From JANMCE01 sp963791625 (GTDB taxonomy: Bacteria > Actinomycetota > Acidimicrobiia > Acidimicrobiales > Ilumatobacteraceae): a DNA stretch of 64,000 bases. The position numbers and the translations under genes are program-made. The stretch lies in contig CAWBTA010000015.1 in assembly GCA_963791625.1 (NCBI GenBank), positions 372,001 to 436,000 of the forward strand, in the 5' to 3' direction. The notes beneath the pieces were generated by a model that had not been told where the DNA came from, did not search any database, and saw only the letters and a program-made list of their open reading frames with translations. Shown one piece after another: positions 36,126 through 44,225 of this stretch (position 1 is its first letter; each line of letters starts with the position of its first letter).

Positions 36126-36846
36126 CTAGCGACCGTGGTGACGGTGACGGTACTCGCCGGGGGTGCAGCCCGCGACGCGCGTGAACTGCCGAGTAAACGC
36201 GCTCTGGTCGTACCACCCGCAGGCGTGAGCGATATCGGCGAGCGGCTTCGTCGGTGGTGGCCAGCCGCCGCGTCGCTTCGTCCACTCGAGTCCGCAGCAG
36301 ATACTGCCGAGGCGATAACCCAAGCGCTCGCCGCATCCGCCGCTCAAGCTGCGTGGCTGTTAGACCAGCGGCCGTAGCCAGTTCGGCGACCTCCACCGTG
36401 CGCGTCAGATGCTCTGAGGCCAGCGCCATCACCGCAGCGAACGCATCGACATCAACGCGATCCTCTTGACGTCGCCGGAGATCGACGGACAGGACCGCCA
36501 CGCCCACGATGTCCCCCGACGCATTGCGGATCGCTTGCTTGTTGCTCACGAACCAGCCCGAGTGACCGTTGCGATCGGCAATGAGTTCCAACGCATCTCG
36601 TAACGGACGGCCCGACTCGATGACGGCTCGGTCCTGACTTTCGTACGGCTCGGCCAAGTGGGGCGGAAAGAGGTCGGTAGCTCGTCGGCCAACCACCTCA
36701 CGACGATCGGACTTGCCCACCCGCTCGGCAAACGCGTGGTTGACCGCTACGTAGCGGCCATCAGCGCTCTTGACGCAATACATGATGCCGGGTGCGGTAT
36801 CGAGCAGTTCGGCCATCTGCACAAAGGGGGCGAACGGGTCAGGCAC
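36126..36846 (-). CDS. PAS-domain AraC-family regulator (one apparent frameshift)
   Basis: About 239 residues once one surplus base is removed near 36243-36247. Residues 10-125 are a PAS domain (LLDTAPGIMYCVKSADGRYV ... GRRATDLFPPHLAE). Residues 140-239 are two AraC helix-turn-helix units: AGLTATQLERRMRRALGLSP, then beyond the shift LADIAHACGWYDQSAFTRQF and FTRVAGCTPGEYR. Both halves read perfectly in their own frames. The GTG at 36846 is the best start. It is divergent from putA with only 69 bases between, so it may respond to a small molecule and control proline use. Confidence 0.78.
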
Positions 36847-36915
36847 CCTCTCATGGTACGGATGCGACGCTGCCGATGGCGAAGACGTGCAAGACCATCG
36901 GCGGATGATGAAAGG

Positions 36916-39900
36916 GTGGAACCCCTCTCGACCTCTACCGAACCGGACGCCGACGAAGTCAACATCGACATCGAGCGAACCGATAGCGCCCGGGCCGAAG
37001 CGGCCATCGCGCTCGCGGCACGTTGGTTGCAGGCGTCGCACGGCCGCCCGGCCGAACAGCGCCGACGCCGCCGGCTCAGTCGGGTGGTCACCAACGACAA
37101 GGCCATCGAGCTTTCGGTCGGTCTGGCCGATTCCGTGCTTCGCGTCGCACAGCCGCGGCGAGCGGCGCTGCTGTTCCAGTCGCTGCTTTCCCGCACCGGC
37201 ATTCCGTCGTCGATGACCGCATTCGATCAGCTCGGGCTTCGGGTGGCCGAGCGGGTGGCGCCCCTTGTTCCCCAGATCGTGATGCCGCTCGTGCGTCGCC
37301 GGGTCCGCAAAGAGAGCGCAGGCGTGATCCTCCCAGCAGAGACGGCGCCCTTGGCCAAGCACCTGGCCATACGGGCCGAAGGCGGATTTCAGGTCAACGT
37401 GAACGTGCTGGGCGAAGCCATCCTCGGCGAGCGCGAGGCGACCCGGCGACTCGCCGCCGTGTCGGCCGTACTGGCCCGGCCCGACGTGAAGTACGTATCG
37501 GTGAAGGTCTCGGCCGTCACGACGCAACTCGACGCCATGGCGTTTGACGACAGCGTGGCTCGCATCCTGGCCCGTCTTCGGCCGTTGTTCGCCGCGGCGG
37601 CTTCGGTGACGCCGACCAAGTTCATCAACCTCGACATGGAGGAATACCGGGACCTCGAGCTGACCCTGGCGGCCTTCATGCAGATCCTGAACGAACCTGC
37701 GTTTGAGCACCTCGAAGCCGGCATCGTGCTGCAGGCGTATCTTCCCGATTCGCACGAGGCATTCGACCGGTTGGCCGCCTGGTCTCGCCAGCGCTTCGAA
37801 CGCACCGGTGCCGGTATCAAGATACGCATCGTGAAGGGCGCCAACCTGGCGATGGAGCAAGTGGAAGCGGAGCTCCATGGCTGGCAGGCCGCGCCGTACG
37901 ACAACAAACCCGATGTGGACGCCAGCTTCAAGCGCATGGTCGACCGCGCCTTTCATGTCGACTCGATGCAGTCGGTGCGTATCGGCATCGCCAGTCACAA
38001 CCTGTTCGACGTTGCGTGGGCGCTGTTGCTGGCCAAGGAACGCGGGGTGCTCGAGCGTGTCGAATTCGAAATGCTGGAAGGCATGGCTCCGGGTGAGGCG
38101 GATCAGCTCCGCCAAGAAGTAGGCAACGTCCGCCTCTATACACCGATCACGCGCAAAGAGGAACGAACATCTGCGATTGCCTACCTCGTGCGCCGCCTTG
38201 ATGAGAACACGACCAAGGGCAACTTCCTCCGCGAGGCGTTCGCTATCGAACCCGGATCGCCCGCCTTCATTGATCAGGCCGACCGCTTCCGCACCGCGGT
38301 CCGCACGCGCCATACCGTGTCGACCGATCGACGACGGCGCTCGCTACCAGTGGACGCCGGGGTGGGGTTCAAGAACGAACCGGATAGCGACCTGGTTCTG
38401 CCCGAGGTTCGACAGCAGGTCACCGAAGCCGTCGCCCGCTGGCACGAAACGGCCTGCGACGAAGTGCCGATCGTGATCAACGGGGTGCGGCACAGCGGCG
38501 CAACCCGCGAATGGTTTGACCCGAGCGACCCCGCTCGACTTCGCTTTCGCTACGCGGTCGCTACCTCCGACCTGGTCGATGAAGCAGTGCAGGTGTCCCA
38601 CACCAGCCTGCGGACGTGGTCCAACACGGACGTGCACAAACGGGGAGAGATCCTCCGACGATGCGGTGAGGTGATAGCCGAGCAGCGGTTCCAGACCTTG
38701 GCCGCAATGGTTGTCGACACGGGAAAGACGGTCGCAGAGGCCGACCCCGAGGTCTCCGAGGCGATCGACTTCGCCCGCTACTACGCCCACAGCGCCGAGG
38801 CGACTCGCCGTTGACGTCACCCTGGTCACGGGCAGCCCGCTCGGCGTCATCCTGGTCACCCCTCCCTGGAACTTCCCCTACGCGATTGTGGCGGGCGGCG
38901 TGCTGGCCGCTCTCGCCGCAGGAAACACCGTGATACTCAAACCCGCCCCGGAAGCGGTACGCGTCAGTTGGTTGCTCATGCAACAACTGTGGGCCGCCGG
39001 CGTGCCGCACGATGTGCTCCAGTTTGTACCGAGCGATGACGATGAGGTTGGCCAAGGCCTGGTAACCCACCCGGGCGTCGCCGCCGTCATTTTGACCGGA
39101 GCGTTCGCGACCGCCGAGATGTTTACGCGCTGGAAGCCTGACCTTCATCTACTGGCTGAGACCAGCGGCAAGAACGCCATCGTCGTCACCGCCGCCGCCG
39201 ACATCGACGCCGCTGTCCGGGACATCGTGAAGTCGGCCTTTGGTCACGCCGGGCAAAAGTGCTCGGCCGGGAGCCTGGCCATCGTGGAGGCCCCGGTGTA
39301 CGACCACCCCTCGTTCCGCCAGCAACTCCAGGACGCCGTCACCAGCCTTCGAACGGGTCCGGCCTGGCAGCCCACCACTGGAGTGGCACCGGTCATCCGT
39401 CGACCCGATGGCCCGTTACTTCAGGCGCTCACCCAACTCGACGCCGGAGAGTCGTGGTTAGTGGCTCCTGCAGTCGACGCGAGCAACCCGAACCTGTGGT
39501 CACCGGGCGTCAAGCTCGGTGTGCAACCTGGTTCATGGAGCCATCGGACCGAATGGTTCGGGCCGGTCCTGGCCGTCATGCGGGCACCCGATCTGGCCAC
39601 GGCTCTCGCTTGGCAGAACGGCACGGATTACGGACTTACCGCGGGCATTCAGTCTCTTGATCCCGCCGAGTGCGAGCAATTTCTCGAGACCGCCGAAGCC
39701 GGAAATCTGTACGTGAACCGCCACATCACCGGCGCGATCGTGCAGCGCCAACCGTTCGGCGGTTGGAAGCGCAGCAGCATCGGCGCCAGTGCGAAAGCTG
39801 GCGGTCCCCATTACGTCAGTGTTCTCCAGAAATGGACAGCGACAACCGACAATGTCGTTGCTGATGCAACGACATCGTACCGTCACTGGTGGAAGACACA

Positions 39901-40330
39901 CTTCTCGCTCGACCACGATCCGTCCGCGCTTGCGTGCGAGCGCAACATCCTGCGCTATCGACCACTCCCCCGTGGCGTCCTGGTTCGCATCAGTCCAACG
40001 ACGGACGCAGCCACAGTGGCTCTGGTTCGCGAGGCTGCCCGAATCCCTGGCACGCACATATCGTTCAGCGTGTCGGACCACACTGACGTGGCACCCGATG
40101 CGATCGTGGAGTCCGATCGAACGCTCGCCGCGCGATTGGGGCCAGAAGTATGCGATCGCCTCAGACTCCTCACAGCAGTCGAGCCCGAGGTTCGGCTCGC
40201 TGCACTGGCGGCTGGCGTGCAGATCAACCCGACCCCCATCGCCCCCGACGGACGCGTGGAACTGATCCACTGGGTGAGAGAGCAGGCGCTCTCGATCACC
40301 AACCACCGCTACGGACGTATCATGCCCTGA
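36916..40330 (+). CDS. putA: Bifunctional proline dehydrogenase / glutamate semialdehyde dehydrogenase (one apparent frameshift)
   Basis: About 1,137 residues once one surplus base is removed from CC near 38807 (SAEATR / VDVTLVTGSPLGVILVTPPW). The first 450 residues are a FAD proline dehydrogenase barrel (KVSAVTTQLDAMAFDD, FINLDMEEYRDLELT, IKIRIVKGANLAMEQVEAE). From about residue 560 comes an aldehyde dehydrogenase: NAD site TPPWNFPYAIVAGG, catalytic Glu in LLAETSGKNAIVV, catalytic Cys in AGQKCSAGS, and PFGGWKRSSIGASAKAGG. It turns proline to glutamate in two steps. Start GTG 36916 is a best guess; little ribosome-binding signal is visible. Confidence 0.87.
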
Positions 40331-40423
40331 CATGCCTCGGTTGGCTCGCTACCGCTCGCGCAACGCCCGGACTCGCTTCGCTCACACAATGCGGCGACAT
40401 ACCTCGCTGAGGCCATCCCGCAA

Positions 40424-40440
40424 GCGCGTAGGACACGCGC
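40424..40440. terminator. Hairpin GCGCGT-N5-ACGCGC
   Basis: A 6-bp GC stem with a 5-base loop, adjacent to the stronger hairpin at 40445-40480 in the convergent putA spacer. No T-run, so intrinsic termination is unproven. Confidence 0.3.
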
Positions 40441-40444
40441 ATAA

Positions 40445-40480
40445 CTCTCGCTTGGCGGCGCTCACGCCGCCAAGCGAGAG
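40445..40480. terminator. Bidirectional terminator-like hairpin, 16-bp perfect stem
   Basis: CTCTCGCTTGGCGGCG pairs perfectly with its inverse across a 4-base loop (CTCA). It lies between two convergent genes (putA and the small basic protein), the place for a shared terminator. There is no clear T-run, which is common in actinobacteria. Together with 40424-40440 it fills the 159-base spacer. Confidence 0.65.
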
Positions 40481-40489
40481 CGTCCCTAC

Positions 40490-40810
40490 TTAGTTCTCGA
40501 GAATGAGCTGGCCGAGGGCCAGGTTTCGCTCTTTGCGAGCGGTGGAGCGGCGCTTCCAGGCCTTGGATTTCCAATGGCGGAGGCCACTGGTAGAAGCCGC
40601 CTGTTTCTTGGCGACGTCAGCGGAATGATGATGGTCCGGTTTCCAGGCCGGCCCCGGCTCGATGGCATCATCGATGCCAGAACGGGTATCAACGTGTACT
40701 GCGACTGCGTGAAGTTCGGCGGCAATCCGGTGCCGCTCGCCTTTTGCGTGTGCTCTACGTTCCTCCCAAGCGGTCATTGGTACGTCTTCGCTGCGGTTCC
40801 TTCGGCTCAT
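40490..40810 (-). CDS. Small very basic conserved-looking protein
   Basis: A 106-residue protein of unknown function. AAAGGA stands 5 bases before the ATG at 40810. The middle has HAVAVHVDTRSGIDDAI, while the C-terminal third is Lys/Arg-rich (LRHWKSKAWKRRSTARKERN) and may bind nucleic acid. No membrane segment or cysteine is present. Codon use and a good ribosome-binding site support a real gene; the frame continues upstream to 40852 but without support. Confidence 0.55.
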   Translation of the reverse strand: MSRRNRSEDVPMTAWEERRAHAKGERHRIAAELHAVAVHVDTRSGIDDAIEPGPAWKPDHHHSADVAKKQAASTSGLRHWKSKAWKRRSTARKERNLALGQLILEN

Positions 40811-41002
40811 GGGTTCCTTTCGCCTTCCCTCGTGGCCAACGGCTTCCTGCACTCTTCATCTAAGCGCAACCTGTGTCGCTTCCGCGTGTCATCTGTGTTG
40901 TGATTGTGTAACAGGAATCTCACGCAATGTGTCAATTCTCAGTAAACACTCAAGGTCGCGCCGGAGCCCCAAATGCGCTATTTCCCGATCGAATCGGGTG
41001 AA

Positions 41003-42133
41003 TCAGCCGGTGCGGCAGGCGCCGTCGGCCCTGTTGTAGAGCGCGGAGCCGATGTTGCGGGCACTTCTCACCCGGAACACCGTGCCGTTGGCCGAGATCG
41101 TGAAGGAACCGTCGGTTCCCGTGATGTCAACCGTGACGATCTCGGCGTCGGAGTCGGTGGGGGGAACGAAGCCGGCGAGATCGCCGAGGCCCTTTGGTGG
41201 CGAGCACCGCGTGGCCGTCTCGGCCGCCCGCACACTGGCGAACGGGTCAATGTTCTTGCCGATCGGATCGGCGATTTCGAAGTGCAGATGTGGATTGCCT
41301 ACCGCATCACCGCTGTCACCCATGTACCCAACGAGCTGGCCTGCGACGACTTTCGAGCCCTCGGTCAGCCCCGGCGCGAGCCGCCATGAGACCGGATTGC
41401 TGTTGTCGGTCGTGCCCGGCGCGTCATTGTTCACGTGGTAGTAGCGGTACTCCCAACCAGCTTGATCCTTGATGACGAAACCCCATCCGGCCGTCGGGCT
41501 CTTGACGACGAGATGGCTGATGGTTCCGCTGACAGCTGCGACGAGCGGCTGGAGTCGAACGCCGAGCAGGTCGACGCCGACGTGGAAGTGACTTTCGATA
41601 TCGGCTCGATAGTCGCCCCAGCTTTCGCTGTAGTCAACGGGGCCCAGCACCGGGAACACCATGGGCTTCACCGGCCAGCCCCCGATAGGGGCGGCGTGGG
41701 GATCGGGCACGGTCGTGGAGGTGGAAGGAACCGTGCTCGTTGAGGGCGTAGTGGTGGTCGGCCCTGTGCTGGAGGGGGTTGGAACAGTGGTGGTGCTGGC
41801 CCCGGGAACCGTGCTGGAGGTGGCACCGGCGACCGGCGTCGTAGTTGCGACCGGCGCTGACGTTGACGATGTGGTGGTGGCGTCCGTGGTCGGCGTGATC
41901 GTTGTGGTGTCACCGGCAACGGTCGTGGTGGTGTCACCGGCAACGGTCGTGGTAGTCGTTGTGTTGGCAACGGTCGTGGTAGTCGTTGTGTTGGCAACGG
42001 CCGTGGACGTGGAACTCTCTGGCACTGGCTCGGCCGAGTGCGCAGATGTTGAGGTGGAAGCAATCACGACGAACGCGACAAGCGGAGCGATTACTCCGAC
42101 TGATCGAACCCGCGTACGGACAGTTGGAAACAC
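41003..42133 (-). CDS. Secreted M23-family metallopeptidase with Thr-rich linker
   Basis: A 376-residue exported protein: signal peptide (residues 1-33), about 110 residues of low-complexity Thr/Pro/Ala linker, then a zinc peptidase M23 (LytM/lysostaphin-like) domain. The metal ligands are H184 and D188 in HVGVD (HxxxD) and the HLHFE motif at 282-286. It probably cleaves cell-wall peptidoglycan crosslinks, or acts as a LytM-type regulator. A C-terminal Ig-like segment of 70 residues follows. Confidence 0.85.
   Translation of the reverse strand: MFPTVRTRVRSVGVIAPLVAFVVIASTSTSAHSAEPVPESSTSTAVANTTTTTTVANTTTTTTVAGDTTTTVAGDTTTITPTTDATTTSSTSAPVATTTPVAGATSSTVPGASTTTVPTPSSTGPTTTTPSTSTVPSTSTTVPDPHAAPIGGWPVKPMVFPVLGPVDYSESWGDYRADIESHFHVGVDLLGVRLQPLVAAVSGTISHLVVKSPTAGWGFVIKDQAGWEYRYYHVNNDAPGTTDNSNPVSWRLAPGLTEGSKVVAGQLVGYMGDSGDAVGNPHLHFEIADPIGKNIDPFASVRAAETATRCSPPKGLGDLAGFVPPTDSDAEIVTVDITGTDGSFTISANGTVFRVRSARNIGSALYNRADGACRTG
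41906..42000 (-). repeat. 24-bp and 27-bp tandem repeats coding the Thr-rich linker
   Basis: Two 24-bp units start at 41906 and 41930 and two 27-bp units at 41941 and 41968, coding VAGDTTTT and VANTTTTTT. Such slippage-prone repeats make linker length variable. Confidence 0.75.
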
Positions 42134-42189
42134 GGCGGCACCTTAACCCAAATCAGACAAAGCCGGGGGGCGGCAACTACCGCGAGTGT

Positions 42190-43431
42190 TCAGCTGGGAG
42201 TGACCTGTGGTTCCTTCGGAAGCCCCAGTACTCGTTCGCCCACAATATTCCGTTGGATCTCCGCCGTGCCACCCCAGATTGTTTCGCTGCGACTGAAGAA
42301 GAAGGCAGACATCATCGGTGTGACCGGATATGTTGCTCGCCCGGTAGGACGAAGAACGCCCGGCCAGTTGCCGGTCTCGGGTCCGGTGGTGATCAGCATG
42401 GAGTCGGCGCCATAGATGGCGAGCGCAAGTTCCATGGCGTCGCGATGCATCTCCGACCAGAACATCTTGTTGGTCGCGCCGAGCACGGCGACCGCGGGAT
42501 CTCTTGTCTTGTTGACGGTGGCCGACAGGCCGCGCAGCCCGTTGATGCGCAGCAGCTGAATCTTCGTGTAGTACTTCGTCAACCCTTGGCGCACGCCGGC
42601 ATCGTTGATCGAGCCGTTGGCGCGCGCCGTCTCGGTCATGAGGCGCAGCTCTTCTTCGAAGCGGCGATAGCTCGTGGTGGCCGACATGCCGCGCTCGTGG
42701 GCAAGCGTGGTGTTGGTGACCGCCCAACCGTTGTTCACGCCGCCGACCACATTGTCTTTCGGGCAGCGGGCGTTATCGAAGAACACCTCGTTGAACTCGG
42801 CCGTGCCGTCGGGTTGTGTGATGGGTCGCACCTCGACACCGGGCTGCCGCATGGGTACGAGCAAGTAGCTGATGCCCTTGTGCTTGGAAGCGTGTGGATC
42901 GGTACGAGCCAGCAGGAACACATAGTCGGCGAACTGGCCCTGCGTGGTCCATACCTTTTGGCCGTTGATGACCCACTCATCGCCGTCGAGCACTGCGCTG
43001 CACTTGAGCGATGCGAGGTCCGAGCCCGAGTTCGGTTCGCTGAAGCCCTGACACCATCGCATGGACCCGTTCAGGATCTTCGGTAGGAAGAAGGTCTTTT
43101 GCTCCTCGGTTCCCCATTGCAGAATGGTCGGGCCGACCAGGGTGTCGCCGAAGAAGTCGGCGCGGAGTGGCGCTTTGGCCCTGGCGAACTCTTCGGCCAG
43201 CACCACGTTGTGCATCACGGGGAGGCCCTTGCCGCCGTACTCCTTTGGCCACGACGCGCAGATCCACCCACCGCCGTACAGCTTGGCCGGCCATGCCTCG
43301 TTGAACGCCTTCTTGGTTTCTGGCGACATTTCGAAACCGGGCGTGAACCAACCTTCTGGCAAGTTGTCCTCCAACCAGGCGCGAATTTCGGTGCGAAAGG
43401 CTTCGGCATCCGCGGGGTAGCTGAGATCCAT
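42190..43431 (-). CDS. Acyl-CoA dehydrogenase
   Basis: A 413-residue flavoenzyme. Middle-domain motifs CQGFSEPNSGSDLASLKC and INGQKVWTTQGQFADYVF, FAD-binding segments, and the C-terminal SRSETIWGGTAEIQRNIVGERVLGLP are typical. The sequence resembles the FadE branch used on bulky CoA esters (branched fatty acids or steroid side chains), but specificity cannot be set. Start ATG at 43431; a GTG at 43449 is an alternative. Just upstream sits a perfect palindrome at 43451-43470. It is preceded by the SCO6745-like gene. Confidence 0.9.
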   Translation of the reverse strand: MDLSYPADAEAFRTEIRAWLEDNLPEGWFTPGFEMSPETKKAFNEAWPAKLYGGGWICASWPKEYGGKGLPVMHNVVLAEEFARAKAPLRADFFGDTLVGPTILQWGTEEQKTFFLPKILNGSMRWCQGFSEPNSGSDLASLKCSAVLDGDEWVINGQKVWTTQGQFADYVFLLARTDPHASKHKGISYLLVPMRQPGVEVRPITQPDGTAEFNEVFFDNARCPKDNVVGGVNNGWAVTNTTLAHERGMSATTSYRRFEEELRLMTETARANGSINDAGVRQGLTKYYTKIQLLRINGLRGLSATVNKTRDPAVAVLGATNKMFWSEMHRDAMELALAIYGADSMLITTGPETGNWPGVLRPTGRATYPVTPMMSAFFFSRSETIWGGTAEIQRNIVGERVLGLPKEPQVTPS

Positions 43432-43450
43432 TCTCCCATTCTGCCTCACG

Positions 43451-43470
43451 ACTTGACCCGTGGGTCAAGT
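43451..43470. promoter_or_regulatory. Perfect 20-bp palindrome, ACTTGACCC-GT-GGGTCAAGT
   Basis: Nine-base arms are perfect, with a central GT. It covers the spacer directly upstream of the acyl-CoA dehydrogenase start, and its arms (TTGACC/GGTCAA) look like a TetR-family operator. Chance of a 9+9 perfect dyad here is low. Confidence 0.6.
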
Positions 43471-43481
43471 GGTAGATGGGT

Positions 43482-44225
43482 TCAGCTGCCAGCGGCCTTG
43501 GCGAGCTTGCGCACGCAGGTGACGAACCGAGTCTGTTCCTTGTCGGTCAGCACCTCGTAGGCACGGGCTTCGATCTGATCGGTGATGCGCTCGGCCTTGG
43601 CACGTAGAGCCTTGCGGGCCTTGGGAGCCTGATCGTCGGTGTAACCGAACAGCTTGAAATCGGCCAAACCGCGCGCGGTGAAATGCGCTTCTTCCGGGGT
43701 CATGCCGACCGCAACGACGGCGACAAGATTGGCGCAACCACGCAGTTCACGCAGCACGTTGAAAGCCATCGCGGCTCGCCCCGCGTCGTCGTCGCTCTCG
43801 CCCAACGACTCGGCCTTCCACCCGGCGAACAGTGACATACCTGCCGATGATGTTCGCCCGATGACCTTGGCCGCCAGGTCGGCAAACGCACCCGCCTCCT
43901 TCACGCCAGCGAACGCCGAACGACCCCATGCCCGACAGCATTCGGCGTACTCCCGGGATGCCTCACGAGCACCCATCGTCGCCAGCCCCTGACCCCACAG
44001 CTTGTGCATCAGCTTGGGCTCGAAGTAGGCGAACGCGGAGCCCACCACTTCGGCATCGACGTCACCGAGCACGCCGCCGCGGCCAACGACGTACCAGCAG
44101 TAGCCGTTCTTCATTCCCAGGTCTTTGCCACGTTGCAGCGTTTCCGGTGTGAAGTAGAACCGCGCTCCGAGATCGTTGATCGTGCCGGAGACGGCTTGGA
44201 CGGTGGCGAGAGATTGGTCAGACAT
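43482..44225 (-). CDS. SCO6745-family protein
   Basis: A 247-residue protein. The pattern YFTPETLQRGKDLGMKNGYCWYVVGRGGVLGDVDAEVV, here given in two overlapping parts by memory of the family, followed by SAFAYFEPKLMHKLW, resembles the actinobacterial SCO6745 family (often labelled HTH-containing or uncharacterised). No enzymatic motif is clear. The ATG at 44225 lies inside the end of the giant DUF11 gene (8-base overlap), and the ACAD gene follows after 50 bases. Confidence 0.6.
   Translation of the reverse strand: MSDQSLATVQAVSGTINDLGARFYFTPETLQRGKDLGMKNGYCWYVVGRGGVLGDVDAEVVGSAFAYFEPKLMHKLWGQGLATMGAREASREYAECCRAWGRSAFAGVKEAGAFADLAAKVIGRTSSAGMSLFAGWKAESLGESDDDAGRAAMAFNVLRELRGCANLVAVVAVGMTPEEAHFTARGLADFKLFGYTDDQAPKARKALRAKAERITDQIEARAYEVLTDKEQTRFVTCVRKLAKAAGS

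Noticed and set aside
36930..38313. Minus-strand extension of the PAS-AraC frame across putA
   Set aside because: Only the segment to 36846 has PAS and HTH motifs; the rest is antisense to the proline dehydrogenase domain.
40331..40440. GCTC-rich stretch after putA as a possible origin or mobile element
   Set aside because: No DnaA boxes, terminal repeats or target duplications; it is adjacent to terminator-like hairpins, and short.
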